Assembly (NCBI RefSeq): GCF_002994745.2
Contig: NC_037094.1
Span: 46,079,139 to 46,143,138 of the forward strand
Source: Rosa chinensis
Taxonomy: Eukaryota > Streptophyta > Magnoliopsida > Rosales > Rosaceae
Length of the DNA stretch: 64,000 nucleotides
Direction: 5' to 3'
Each line of letters opens with the position of its first letter. The first letter of the stretch is position 1. Below, piece after piece: positions 22,020 to 34,790 of this stretch. The notes beneath the pieces are model-generated. The model did no database searches. It was given only the letters and a program-made list of their open reading frames with translations, and was not told the origin of the DNA. The translations under genes and the position numbers were made by a program.

Positions 22020-25000
22020 CACTATGCCAATAAACTCATCAGACGACAGAGCTCAGACGACAGAATGTTTGTTTTCTGTTGTCTGATTTTTTTAACGACA
22101 GAATGGAAAAAAACTGTTGTCTGAATATAGTGATATACCATGGTAGGTCAGTTTTGAGAACAAGGTTCGTTTTCAGACAACAGTTTTCTGTTGTGCAATT
22201 AATGGAGATTCATTTGATTTTGATTGTGTCCTAGCTGATTTTTTTTGGCACAACATGAAGTGGAATTAAAACCACACTAGATGAAATATCCTTCTCGACA
22301 AACTCCCAGAGCAAACTTTCTCTTCTTCACAGTGCGCTCTCTCAAACCAAAACCACTGAACTGAAAATCCAGCGCCTTGAACCCAAATATCTTGCCAAAT
22401 CCAAACTCGATCTCCTCTGAAAACTAAAAAACCTTGAAGAACCTCCCCCTCCATCCTCCATCTCTGTTTGACAAACACAGAAAATCTCATTTTGCATCTG
22501 AAAGTTTTTTTCAAACCATACAACCAATCCATCCAAACCTTATATCATGATGCTCGTTTCATGGGTCTGGGTTTGGGTCTGTATTCATTCACTATGCTGG
22601 TAAGCCATTCGATTCACTGTTAAGCGATTTAGGATTTTTGTTGGATTGTGGATTTAGGGTTTTAATTTGAAATTTCCTTTGAAATTTGATTTGTTTTCGA
22701 TGGTTTATGGTCGAATTGGGGATACGGGGTTATCGAATATAAGAAATTGGTGTTTTCTGTCTCTGAGCTCAACAAGCAATTTCAGAAGAAGCTGGTGTTT
22801 TAGATCCTGATTCAGAGAGTCAGGTATTCATTAAACGAATTTTGGCTGCTCCCTATGAGAAAGAGGTTGAATTCGAGCTTGTTCCGATAGACATGAGAGC
22901 TTGTGAACATAAGAGGGAGTCATGTGGGTATCAATGGTGTTTGGTATCATCTGCATCTCATACGGGTATGAGAAATTTTGATTCTTTAACTGTAATTCTA
23001 ATCTTGTATTTGAGTTCTTTGATTGCAACCAAATTTATATGTTAGGTAGAGTTGTTATTAACTTTTCAATGTGTGTAAGCTTGAATGATGAATTCACTGT
23101 CCAGTTCATGGTGTTAATTGAACCACAAGAGCCCTATATGTTTGCACTTCAAGAGGAATAGAGGATGACATGTGGTTGTTTTTCCCTTAGCACTGTTTTT
23201 CTGGGATTTGTGTTTGCTGGGTTATGTTCGAATTGGGGATTGGGTTTTAGGGTTTTAAGGTTCCCTCTTTGGCCATCTTCATTTTTATCTCTTGGCTGTT
23301 TGAAATTTTTCTGTCTTGGTCGATTTGTTTTTTGTTTTACTTTTGGTGATTTTTTGGGTGGTTGTTTGAATTGCAGACTTGCCCCCTATTGCTTCGAGTT
23401 TTTACTAAGGTATGTTACCCAATACTACTGCTGAATTTTGTTCTAGATTTCTATGGGATTCGAAGTTTAAACTTGAGTTTAATTGGTTTTGTTCATTGCT
23501 CTGTGCTCTTAGATTTTGTTTTTCTATAAAGAAAGCTTTGTTTATAATAATTGAGTATTTTGGTTGAATGAGAAACAGGTGAAAGAAACAGTTGGGATTG
23601 ATGATATAAGAAAGAGATACCATGAACTTGGTATGTTTATGAATTGGCTTCCTCTGCAGAGAGGGGCACAATGTCCTTACCCAATTACAAAGGTAAATTT
23701 GCATCTGACTATGCCTATTGTGTGAGGATGTGTACCATGTTGTCAAAGCTTTCGCTACGATAGGAGAGTGGGTGAATGCTGAAGCAAAGCACTATACAAA
23801 GCCTTGGTAAGGAGCGAGAATTTTTTTGTCTTATTTTTGGTGTGTAGAATAGTAAATGTTGGATGTTGATTCTTTCCCAATCAGTGACGGATGAGAGACT
23901 TTGAACGTAATGGGTTGAATCTTACTTTAACCAAGAGAGAGGATATGTAGCGTGTGAGAGTCCAAATTGATGAGCTAAGCTTGCGCTATATCCAAAATCT
24001 ACATGAGGGTTGTTCTTTCCTTGTCTTCACTGAGACTGAGTCGGCTGGGGTACCACAAGAGTTTCTCAAGGTATAGGATATATTTCCATCATTTTTAAAT
24101 CAACCATATTGAATGCCTCATAAACAAGTCTTGTTTCGTATTGTGGTTGAAGTTTCCACAAACTTAATTTCAGATTAATATAGTTTTTGGTGCTTGTTTG
24201 CAACCGGTAAATTGTTTAGGATGGTACCTTGAGTTCTTCAATGTTCCCAGTATCAAATTAAGTTTCTACTCTTGATTGTATTTGTCAATGATAAGTCAAT
24301 GATCCCAAATTTTCTTTACTTGTGGATATGCTCATATTGAATTAGAAAAGATTGGAAAATATAAGGTAACATGGAATACAATTAGTCATTGGCAAGCTCA
24401 AAGGGTTAAACTCTTTTCATTTCATTGCCAGCCATTTCCGGTACATTTCATTATGTATGTGTATAATCTTTTATTTTATATGTAATTTTTTGAAATATGA
24501 ACTCAGTTGAATCATGTGCAAGAAAAATAGGTAACTAAGCTCATCATTAATCAATATACATTGTCATTAAATGAGTCACTAAGCTTTCTACAATAATTTG
24601 TTCCATTTCTGAACTAATATTGTACATGTGCAGAGCTTAGACAACTTTGAAAATGGTAAATTGAAGTTGACATTGACTAATGAAGCCAGACCGGACACGG
24701 ATTATAGTTGTTGATGGATAAGAGAACTCATAGGGGTAAAACTGAAAGCAGATCGATAAGGACATGTTGACCCATATTCAAGGTATGCTTTTGATCTTTG
24801 TTTTGGGGTTTATGGATCCATATATATGTTTCTGTTTTTTTTTTTTTTTTCTTTTTTCTTTTTCCAGAGCTCAATAATCATGAGTTACTTGCAACATTTA
24901 TATATGAATGTCAGATTGGACACTAAATATAAAATCATGATCACCAAGCAAAATTGAAAGCAGATCGAATAGGACCTGTCGGTCTATATACAAGGTATGC

Positions 25001-26190
25001 TTTTGATCTTTATTTTGGGGTTTGTGGATCCATTTATATGTTTGTGTAAGGGATTGGAGAGCAGCAGTAGCTCCTGTTTCTCTTTTGGGAGTATCGTTAG
25101 GGGTCTTTGCTTTTCTCTTGAGTTTTTGCTGCATCTCTGTTTTGTGGACTTCTTGTGTTCAAAGTAAACCCATTACTTACTAGTCTTGTGTTCTTTGATA
25201 ATATTATACAGCTGCTAGGTACATAACACTTCTAGCAGTTATCTAATTGTATGTTTTCTGGGTTGTTTGAAACTGTAGGTGTGGTACTTTCATATGGTAT
25301 TGCTGATAGAAGAGAAAAGGGGAGCTGGGGTAGAAGCTCGAGAGCTTAAGAAAGATGATGAAGTGTGGCTGGTCGGTAGAGCAGTTTAGAGCACCAGATG
25401 ATCTGGTATTTTCAGATTATGTGGATTTAACTTGTACAGTTATAGTTGATTGATTGATGTAATGAGATCTGGATACTTGTACATTTTCAAATGAAATTAA
25501 TTATAATGATAATTTGATTGAAGTGTTCCTCTTACATTACAATTAAAATTTTCAGACTAGATTTCTTGATATGGTGTTGTGCAACTGCACTTGCTAAGAC
25601 ATACGAACCAAATAAAGCTGACGTCTAAACCAACATCAAACAACAGAATTCAAGCAAATGTCTATTGTTAACAGTCTTATACATCGACATATAACTGTGG
25701 TTTCTAATTGAATCACACAACAGAAAGACCCAAGAAAGTTCAAGTCTCTATATATTCAAACGACTTATTTATGTCGTTTTAAATAAAAAGAAACAATAGA
25801 ACATGGTAAACATATGTCGTCCAAAATAAATTCACACAACAGAAAATAACCAAGATAGTTCATATCTCCATATATTCACACAACAGATTTCTGTTGTCTC
25901 AATTCAATACATACGATAGAGATTTATGAAAAGATGTTGTGTGGAATTCGTTATAACAACATATAACTGTCGTTTCATTACATTTTCAACCACAGAAAGT
26001 CATAATTCGGCTTATCTCACCATAATCAGACAACAGATTATTGGCGGCCTATGTTGTTTGAGTGAAATATAGACCACGGGTAATATCTGTCGTCTGAAGG
26101 ACTAAGAGACATCACGCCAGGAGACAACAGAAATTTTATGAATCAGACGACAGATTATATCTGTCGTCTGATGGCTTTGGTGACATAGTG
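22020..26190. mobile_element. Element C: CACTA (EnSpm/CMC) DNA transposon inside B2
   Basis: The ends are inverted repeats starting CACTATG, with an identical inner block CATCAGACGACAGA at both ends, and a 3-bp duplication TCT (22017-22019 and 26191-26193). Short direct and inverted copies of CAGACGACAGA and CAACAGA cluster at both ends, the usual subterminal transposase-binding repeats of CACTA elements. No transposase frame is present in the 4.2 kb, so the copy is non-autonomous. The interior contains gene-like segments described separately. Confidence 0.85.
22800..24720 (+). pseudogene. Gene-like exon traces inside CACTA element C
   Basis: On the plus strand several short segments read like exons of a cellular gene, with plausible splice contexts. 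One is 22832-22974 (RILAAPYEKEVEFELVPIDM, then CEHKRESCGYQWCLVSSAS). A second is 23578-23693 (VKETVGIDDIRKRYHELGMF, then NWLPLQRGAQCPYPITK). A third is near 23970-24070 (LRYIQNLHEGCSFLVFTETE). A fourth is near 24632-24710 (SLDNFENGKLKLTLTNEARP). They are not joined by one open frame. I cannot name the family. CACTA elements often capture host gene fragments; alternatively this is the decayed accessory protein of the transposon itself. Confidence 0.4.
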
Positions 26191-28279
26191 TCTCCACTTG
26201 TTCTCGGATTCAACCCAAATTTTACCTCTAATACTAATTCATTATCTTAAAGGTTCCAAGTCAGAACCGAGAGATATCCGATGGTCGGATTCTCGTAATT
26301 CGATAATCGAAACCCTAAACTTCAAAATTCATAATTAATTCCAAGTTTCTCCAAAAATTACCAAACTTCACATACAAGCTCTACACAATTTATAGGATTT
26401 AATGGGCTAAAAACCGGAATTAAAACACTGCCCTACAGGCCTCCACGCGCCACCAACAGTGGCAGCGCGTGGGCCCCACGCGCCACCGGCAACCACCTCT
26501 GATGGCCACCAAAATTTGGCAGCACCATCTACTCAACAAACCCAACATCTTTCTCAACTACAACAAGTTCCAATTTTACCTGGAAGAGCTCCAATTTGGC
26601 CGTTGAACACAAGCCCAGAAAACCCAAGAACCCTAAAATCGGGTTCTCCTTGATTCTCCTTCTACACTGCAAATCGTGGCTCAAGGATAGGGGCAAAACG
26701 ATCCTTGGCAAAAACCGCGCCTTCGACAGTGGTTTGGTGGCCGGAAATGGCCGAAATTGCCGGAAAACGTCAACTACTACAGTAAACTTCCAAGCTTCAA
26801 ATCGTGCTTCTCCGGCCAAATTGTGATAACCCACGACCACCAGCAAGTAGAGAAGGAGGAGGCGAGTCGGCAGCCACCAGGGTCTCGCCGATTGATGGCC
26901 GGACGACGGCAAATCGAATGAGAAAGGGAAGAGGGCCGACGCGGGGAGAAAGAGGAAAGAGAGAGAAAATCTGGGGGGGGGGGGGGGTTAGGTTTCCGAA
27001 AATGGAAACCTACCACAGTAACTTTCCATATATATAGAAAGTTACCATGAACAGTAACTTTAATCTTTCGCTTATAACTTTCGCATACGAATTCCGATTT
27101 TTACGTACCACATATCCACACGCTCGGTTTAACGTCCCCTACAACTTTCATAAAGAACATTTTCTCAAATTTTGATCCGAATAAAAAGTCAACTTTTAGG
27201 GTCACTAAAAGCACTAAAACGACAGTAAAAGTGGAAGTAAAGGCCGTTTACCGTCCAAATGACTAGTAAACCGGTAACTTCAGGTTCGGGACATTATAAA
27301 GCCTCCTAGCCGCCATCATCCACCTTGTGTTGTGAAGCTTTGGAGCCTTGCTTTCAAGATCCAAGACCAACGTCTCAAGCTTTCCACCATTCAGCATTCA
27401 TGGTGTAATTCTATCTTATTCCTTGTAACCTTTTTGGTTTTCTTTGTTTTGATTTCGTATGAACTTGATTGCTAGTTGACATAAACGTTAAGGGCAAAGT
27501 TTAAAGCCCGTTTATATGTTTTGAAATAAAGTTGTGATTTCTTTATGCTGATTTATATGTTGCTTATGTGAGATTGCTTGATTGATTTTGGATTATAGAA
27601 AACTTTTGCATGTTTGTGTTCTTTGGTGGCCAACTTAGGATATATGCATGTAATTGGAGCTAGATTTGAGTAATAAAGGCTTTGGACAAAAGTCGAAATC
27701 AATTAAGGAGGATTGCAAATAGGTGAACTTATTCATAACTAGGTTGTGCACTTTGGTTGACATCCTTTCTTTGTTCTTCATGCATTGAATGTGTTCTTGA
27801 GTAGCTAGCTTTCTAGACTATGATTGCATGTTCAATAGGATTGATTGAGATGCTTTCACTTAGATTAATTATTCAAGGAAAGTAAAAAATGAGAAATCGT
27901 TTGCTTTCTAACGTTTCACATGATCAACTTCTTTCTCATGACATAGAAAATCAACTATAGGAATTGTGATAGGATTTCTTGCATATGATTGTGGTTTTGA
28001 TTTTTGTTCCTTGCATTCCACCCTTGCATATATGTTTTTACATTTTCTTTCTTTTATTTATTTAATTTTTAATTCTAAAACCCCCTAATTGTGTTTACTT
28101 GTATATATTTCTTTCTTTGTTTTATTTTTGTAAATAATACTTTGTACTTGTATTAATTCTTTGTTTCTTTTTGCAATTACAAGTGTACCCTCAATCCCCG
28201 GTTAGAACGATCCCTAGTTACCATATACTAATGATGACATTTTATAGGGTTAAATTATATGCTTGCTTTAAGCGTATCA

Positions 28280-29276
28280 CCCAACCTTCTTCTTCTTCTT
28301 CGGTGAAACCCAACTGAAGCTCAAAACCCAGCAGGCCCAAAGGACCCAGTTGAATCCAGATCCAGATTGTGCATCAATAGAAGCTACCAGAACCCTGTAG
28401 CTACCGCCGTCGACACCATGTCCACTGACTTGCCGGCTTCCGCCGTCGATTATGCATCACCCTCTCCCGCCGACGACCCAGCAACCAACCTTACTGTCTT
28501 CGTCTCTGAGGCAAGCATCAGAAGACAGAAACCAAGCCCACCTCCCTAGAATGATAGCGTCGTCGTCAACGTCGTGAAAACCAAAGGGCAGACACCCCCT
28601 CCACCTCCAAGAATCTATTCGGTAGTCCTCAGTACCTCTAACACCCAAATCAGCATGACCCAAAGTCAAATCCATACTCAGAGCCATCAAACCTCCACCA
28701 AAACTGCAAATCAGAAGGAAAGACAGAAAAGCACGATCGGCATTGTGCCTCAAATCAACAAACGACACGTCGAAGAAGAACAAAATTGAGGCAGCAGCCA
28801 TAGGTTTGGAAATTTTATCGAGGACAATAGGCCAACGAGTAAACCCTAGTAGAGTGGCTAGGTCATATAACTGTACTCGTATTCTTCTTTTGGATGTTTG
28901 GTTTGTGCATGAATAGAAAAGTAGGTCTAGTACCTTTTTACCTAATCAGAGTGTGGAGAGCAAAATCATATTTACTACTAAAAATTAGTGTTATTTGGAA
29001 GATCTTCATATCATAATATCTTAGTAGCAAAAGAAATTGATTTATTGTATAAAGATGTTTGATTCATGATTGACTTGCCAAATAGAAAAAAGAAAACAGA
29101 AAAAGAAACATAATTGCAAGGGAGGGTAGTTAGGGTAATTTGTAAAAATAAATAAATTAAAGTAATAGAAAAATAGAGGGGGTGTTTGAATAGAGAAAAG
29201 AGGTGTGTGAATAGCACCAGCCAAAAAAAATTCTATTAAATAAAATTATACAATAGAAAGTTTTAAGATATAACCC
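28280..29276 (-). pseudogene. LINE-like 5' part of the frame split by element A, plus flanking DNA
   Basis: On the minus strand the stretch next to the CCCAA duplication (about 28360-28280) encodes SPKKKKKVG and joins in frame with GRPKGRKQ at 7134 on the other side of element A. Further upstream, an open minus-strand frame of 114 codons (28801-28457) has no recognisable domain, and stops separate it from the basic segment. 28830-29276 is AT-rich with nothing recognised. The identity as a LINE is tentative. Confidence 0.35.
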
Positions 29277-30365
29277 TGTAGAGGCACTTTTGATCAGGGT
29301 TGTACGGCAACAAAATCACCATGGACAAACCAAAAATCTTGTCCCCTTTGTCTGAGTTAGCGAAGACTGGGCCGAGCAGACTTCGAATGACATGAGAATT
29401 CTAGGAAGCTTGCTGTTGTATTACTCCTGGCAGCTCCTTCCTCATTCACAGCTGTGAACTGGTTGTGTGTTATTTACAATGAAGGGCTTGGCAAGATGTG
29501 CGTGGCGTGGGAACTAGAAAAGCATGAGTTTCGGAAGAAGAGATTCAGGCAGTGATTGGTGGATTGGTTGAAGTATTCGGTATAAGGGATAGGAGTTGGG
29601 AAGGTAGAGGACTAAGGATGAATTTTTTGGAGAGAAGAAGCATGGCAGAGAAGATCTTTATATCATAAAGCATGATAAGTTTGAATCTACATGAAGGCAA
29701 AGGAGAATCTGGGTTTGGGAATGGTTTCTGTGATTCTAATGGGGGGAATTGCTTGGTTCTTTAATGGTAGCTTGTGTTGCTCCCCTTCCACAGCAACTAT
29801 AACCCTTAATTTATAGAGTGGTGGTGGCTTAAGTTTAGGGCTGTTGCTGTTTCTATGTTTCCATGAATCCTACTACTGCTGTAATCCCAGGAATCTTGCT
29901 GCTGTGATCCCAAGATTCCCGCTGCTGTGATCCTAAGTATCGTGGTTCCAAGATTTGCTGTTGGAAAAAGGGAAGTCAAAGGTAGAGAATTGGCTTTGTG
30001 TGAAAGAATGTGATATAGTACTTGAGATGTCTAGTTTTAAGGAAAATAATTGAATATGTTGGGTAAAGAGAAGTGTTGTTGTAATTGAGTGGTTTTTGGG
30101 TTCTTTCTTCTACACTTGCCCATAATCAGAATTGGGCTGTTGGGCTTGAATTTTGGTCCCCAAGTCCGAAATTACCAACAAGCCTAAAACTAATAATGGG
30201 CCTCATGCATTTTCGTTACCTTCCACGCCACACCCGTTCTTGCAAGCCCCAAATGCGTGAATGTGGCTAGGGTCCACATGCATGGCATGATGATTATCGG
30301 TATAATTTGCTTATTGGGCTCGAGAAATATATTGGGCTTGATAGCTGGATTTTTGGGCCTCAACA
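29277..30365 (-). repeat. 3' LTR of element E
   Basis: About 1.09 kb, starting TGTAGAGGCAC and ending GCCTCAACA on the plus strand. It aligns with 58863-59871 plus 61715-61794. A minus-strand TATAAATTA (plus 29808-29816) is a possible promoter box. The short plus frame at 30085-30270 also appears in the other LTR and is not a gene. Confidence 0.85.
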
Positions 30366-30377
30366 TTAGCCCCCTTG

Positions 30378-32226
30378 ATTATATGGGCCATGAAGAACAT
30401 TGTAATGGGCCATATAATCAAATTCTGAAATTGAGGCCCAATAGCTAAGCGTAAAGTTTAACAGAGTTTTCTTGGCTTGTCTCATCTTTTCCGAATTGAA
30501 ACATTAGTAGCTCTACATACAAACAAAGGAATAATCAGTATCTCTTTCTTTTGCTGTTGGTGGTTAAACTCTTCCATCTTTGGGAATATTAGATTTTCCA
30601 TGGTGCGGGTTCTAATTGTCAAAATCTCTTCTTTCTTTTGTTGATATTGGAGTATGGATCAACACGGGTGCTTCAGCAGGTTTGGTTAGGATTTTCTGTG
30701 TTGTAGCTGTTGTCGCCATATCCCTTGAAATTCATCGATTGCTCGTTGTTATTTCAACGTATATTGGTTTGCTGCCGTGATTGCTTCCTGTCTTGTTAGC
30801 TGCTGTGATTGAATTTGAAATCTCACAATCTGTAAGCACATATTCTTTTCGTAATCTTCTTATTACTTCATGCCAGACATATCAGTATATGCGATCTATG
30901 GTATTTTGCTTGACGTGATATTTGAATCGATCAGAATTCCCAATTATCTTTAGATTGACTGTTCTGATGTTTGATGGTACCGATAAGTTTCTTCTGTATT
31001 TACTGCTGGGATTTGAATGTGCTTAACAATTTTAACAACTGACTGAATGTGAATGACTCTTGATGTTGCATTCTAATTGCTCATCGTGAAGCCCCACCAA
31101 TTTCAAACTTATATGCTCTTGTTTTTGTTTTGTTTGACAAAATAGCAGTCTTGATCTTAGCATGGTAGTAGTTGGAGTGATACTTCTGGTATTTAAACCA
31201 TTCTAGCATTGATCTCCTCTAGTTCTATACAAATACTTGAGCTTGACGGCTAATTATGAAATCATTGGCCGAATTTGGGTTGACCTTGATTTTATTTCAA
31301 CAGCATATTCTTACTTGTAGTTTCACGCTCAACTGCCTTGAGATTTACAAAGCTTGCATAAAGTGTGCCTCATCTGAACACAGTGGCTGTGGCATGTCTT
31401 AATTCCGCTTTGGCTCTACAGTTGGTGTATTTTTGTGTTCTGCTTGATAACCATAGGTTGTTTTGACCTATTGCAACTTTTTGTTTGATATGAACAAAAT
31501 TTTCATAGTAGCAGACTCAACTTTTACACAGCGTTGACCCCTTTTGGGGTCATAGTTATAGGCTATGCCTAATTTTCATCAAAAGGAATGCCTGAGCAAT
31601 ATATAGTTTTATCTTTCAGAAAACCATTGACTGTAAATTTGGTATGTTCATTAATGCTAGTCACAGTTTGCTTGATGAGGCTTGCATGCATGTTGTAATC
31701 TACAAATTAAAATGCAAGTAGCTTGGCATGTAAAGTTTTCTTTGCTTGGTTTTGATTTCTTTGTTTTGCTTGCTTAGAGTTATTTAAACATGTAGTAGCT
31801 TTGCTTGGGCATGTGCTTTGGTAGCTTGAGCTTGTGGCTACCTTAAGTATTTTGAGTGATCAATTGAGAGCGATTCGATATAGAAAAGAATGGGCATAAT
31901 TGCTTGGCATGGTTCTCATATGTTCTGTGGGAGATGCACGACCTTAGGGAGGAGCTTGGCATGGCTTTGCATGTATGTTTGATGCATGTATGCATAGTAT
32001 CATGCTTGCTTGGGTTTTTTTTTTTTTTTTGCCTAGCATGAACTTGTTTAAAGGCTTGGCGTATTCCTCTTGGTCGTGGATCTACTTGGCTTGAGCATGA
32101 GCATGTACTTGGCATGATGTTTGGGTGGCATGAGCATAAGCTTGGCATTAGCATGGAGTTGGCATGAATTTGAGTTAAGAGTAAGTATAAGCCTGATATT
32201 GAAATCATAGCATGTGACAGTTGACT
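30378..32226 (-). other. Element E internal region, left part (non-coding)
   Basis: No coding frame. It is rich in CTTGGCATG/GCATGAGC-like words around 31730-32170, a simple-sequence bias also seen near 50470-50670 and 56750-56900, which supports these blocks belonging to one element interior. A 16-base T run lies near 32015. Confidence 0.5.
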
Positions 32227-33640
32227 TGATGCACATTTACATAAGCGTACGTATCATTGTCAACATAGGGAAGTATTAAGCCCAAAATTATCGTACCACG
32301 GGGATTAGTGGCTAACCCACAATCCTTGGGTAGTCAATACTAAAGTCACTAAGTAAAGAAAAGAAAAATAAGATAAAATAAAAATGCTAATCTAAGGCAC
32401 CAAGCCTTATCAATGCTCGGCTTTGGTTTGCACCAAAAGGCTAATCAAAACTAAGAGCCTAGTGATGGCCATTTACTATGAGGTAGAAATTGTCATTCAA
32501 AATTGTGATTTTAATTTATCAAAAAGACTACATCAAAAACCAAATTAACAACAACAATTAAAAATAAAGAAAAATAAAAGAGAGATAGATTTTGGGTGCT
32601 AGGAATCACTCTCTAGCAATTTCAATGCAACAAACACATTTCAAGCAAACAAACATATTTTCATGAGAAGTAAATCCCATATTTAATGCCGGTCAAGGCC
32701 ACTAAGCCGAATTTCCTTGACTGTATTCACATTTTCGGTTAAGAAAAATATGAACTCTCTAACTCATGAATTAGTACCTTACTAGGGCTACCAAAACATG
32801 AACTATAGGCGTAGAGCTCTAGAAATTAGGGATTTAAGCATGCAATAGTTACAACCTAGAATGTAATGATTATGTAGTTCCCTAGCTACCTAATGCCGGT
32901 TAAGGCCACTAAGTCAATTTCTCTCATTTGGTATCCATTCTTCCAGTTAAGGCAAGAATGAACTCTCTAACCCTAATCATTATGCCTTGCTCGGGCCACA
33001 ACATCTAGGATTAAAGGCGAAGGGTACAAGAAAATAGGAACATATGCAATTCTTAATTCTCGATTAAGAAACTACTTGACACACCACACTAATTACATGA
33101 AGCTAGTGAACAAAAGAACCACCAATGGTATCACACAACACAAATCTCAAAACATAACAAAGAGAGTGGCCAGTTCCCTAAAATTTATGCATCAAGAATC
33201 AATTGACATACTAATTAGAGTGCACCCATATGAAAATATATTATTTATCACTTGAAAATATATTCATTACATCAAAATCGAGCTGGAGTTAGAAACCCTA
33301 GCTCCCAAAAGTAACTACTCACAACCCATATTCATGAACATCAAAATTACAAAATTCAAATAGTAAAGAGTAGAAAAGTATAGGAGAAAACAAAGATAGT
33401 CACAAATAACTATGAAGCTAGCATGACTAAAACAAAATACCCAAATCTTGAATCTTGTAGAGATATTGAGCCCCTTGATGAATTCTTGAAGCCTTGTGTG
33501 AGTAGTCTTTTAATTCCCTAAACTAAAACAAAATGAAAAATGGAGGAAGAAGGTGGAGAGGAGAGTGAGAGCAGCCTAAAGCCTGTCCCCTGTTTTGGTA
33601 TGTGCGGCGCTGTAGGTGTTGGTGTCCAGGGTCGAAGAGT

Positions 33641-33645
<5 letters not shown>

Positions 33646-33679
<34 letters not shown>
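33646..33679. repeat. (AT)n microsatellite
   Basis: Uninterrupted AT dinucleotides of about 34 bases, just left of the hAT element. Confidence 0.95.
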
Positions 33680-33682
<3 letters not shown>

Positions 33683-33860
33683 GTGCAGCCAAGGTTTTAA
33701 ATATCGGTATCTTTGTATATATCGGTACTTTGAAAAAGGGAGATATCGGAAATATCAGGGATATATCGGGGATACAGGGTAACAAAATGTTGTTTTTGAA
33801 AAAAGTCAATTTATTAGAAATTTAGAACTACATATAAATACATATGAATGTCAACTTCAT

Positions 33861-34280
33861 CTACATCCAAAAAGAGACTCTAGGATGTTGAAAAGCCGCT
33901 CGTTGGTCTACGAAAATGCAATAATCAGACCAAGACATATGACCCATATAGTGCGAATTGTAGTGATGAACATGATAGTTATAGATCTCTTTAGAGCTGC
34001 CGACTGTTTCCCCTATAAGGGGATAATAAGGATGAACCCAACTGGATGACTGATCATATACTTCTCCATATTGATTATATCCATAAGCATCATAACCAAA
34101 TTGATTGCTGCCTTCATGAGATTCATTTGAGATCCCACTGCGCTCTGTGCCTAAACTGATAGAGTAAAAACTTAAGGCAATTGAAGAAACATCAGATATG
34201 GTACTTTGATCATCAGTTGCACCTCTACTCCTCCTCCCATATTGGGTCTTCTCTTGAGCACCATGACCAGCTGTTCTCAC
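33861..34280 (-). CDS. Possible C-terminal tail of a hAT transposase inside element G
   Basis: A 139-codon minus-strand frame with a low-complexity region rich in S, Y, G and N (FGYDAYGYNQYGEVYDQ) and no catalytic domain. Tyrosine/glycine-rich tails follow the dimerisation domain in some plant hAT transposases, and its place inside a hAT deletion derivative fits this. The start codon is probably internal to the ancestral protein. Assignment is by context; no conserved hAT motif is visible. Confidence 0.35.
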   Translation of the reverse strand: MRTAGHGAQEKTQYGRRSRGATDDQSTISDVSSIALSFYSISLGTERSGISNESHEGSNQFGYDAYGYNQYGEVYDQSSSWVHPYYPLIGETVGSSKEIYNYHVHHYNSHYMGHMSWSDYCIFVDQRAAFQHPRVSFWM

Positions 34281-34599
34281 TCTGTGGTCTTCATCTTGGG
34301 TGGTATGATTAAAATTACCTTCACAGTAACTTCGTTATTCCTCACTTTTTCAAGATGCATAACCAAAATTTAATACTCCGTACTCTGCACTCTCTTCTCA
34401 TCATGTCATCTATATATGGTTCCTTGACTTCCTTCTGCAATGTCATTTGGCTTCATTTGAATAATTGAACCTTTATGGCTTTATCTTCTTTCTATTATTC
34501 AACTACAGAGTTACAAACTACATACAGAGTTACAGACATCGTTACAGACTACACAGTACCAAATCTCTCCTCACACAGATTTGCATTTAGACTTTTAGA

Positions 34600-34790
34600 G
34601 ATTTATTTCTCACCCAAAATCACCTTGAGGGTATTTCTCAAATTCTCCTCACCTAGATTCGCTTTGAGGGGATTTTTTTCCTCACCTAGATTCGCCTTGA
34701 GGGGATTTTCTACTCACCAAGATTCACCTTGAGGGGATTTCTCCTCACTCAAATTTGCCTTGAGGAGATCTCTCTTCACATAGATTTTCA
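34600..34790. repeat. Degenerate tandem repeat, about 38-44 bp unit
   Basis: Four to five tandem copies of a unit built on CTCACCTAGATTCGCCTTGA followed by GGGGATTT, progressively diverged toward both sides. They lie inside element G. Confidence 0.8.

Larger units (their letters stand above)
20608..27298 (-). mobile_element. B2: solo LTR of family B inside the 3' LTR of element A
   Basis: Starts TGACAGGACCCG and ends GGGACATTATA, with AAGCC duplicated on both sides. Only one LTR is present (20608-22019 plus 26194-27298, about 2.5 kb), so the internal domain was lost, presumably by LTR-LTR recombination. It aligns with B1 but is clearly more diverged, and it has a 15-base G run at 26973-26987 that B1 lacks. 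The last two bases are TA where the family has CA. A CACTA element is inserted at 22020. Confidence 0.8.
7135..28279 (+). mobile_element. Element A: Athila-like non-autonomous LTR retrotransposon, carrying nested insertions
   Basis: Outer element of nest 1, bounded by TGATAGGAG...GCGTATCA LTRs and a perfect 5-bp target duplication CCCAA (7130-7134 and 28280-28284). The 5' LTR is 7135-9033. The 3' LTR starts at 19670 and ends at 28279 but is split by the B2/CACTA insertion. The primer site matches a tRNA-Asp-type 3' end, as in Athila-lineage gypsy elements. Near 17700-17760 is the GGAGGCAACCCA-type stretch that I recall from the 3' region of Athila elements. Once insertions are removed the internal domain is only about 3 kb, and it has no gag or pol frame, so the copy is a non-autonomous derivative that needed proteins in trans. 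Confidence 0.85.
19670..28279 (+). repeat. 3' LTR of element A, split by B2 and CACTA element C
   Basis: LTR sequence runs 19670-20607 and resumes at 27304-28279 after the duplicated AAGCC (20603-20607 and 27299-27303). It ends GCGTATCA at 28279, followed by the element's own duplication CCCAA. The removed insertion is 6.7 kb. Confidence 0.9.

Noticed and set aside
22266..22536. Overlapping 88- and 64-codon minus frames in CACTA element C
   Set aside because: Two frames of the same sequence, no domain, tryptophan/phenylalanine-rich composition typical of a chance antisense frame.
30085..30270. 61-codon frame with a copy at 59671-59874
   Set aside because: Shared by the two LTRs of element E; no domain.
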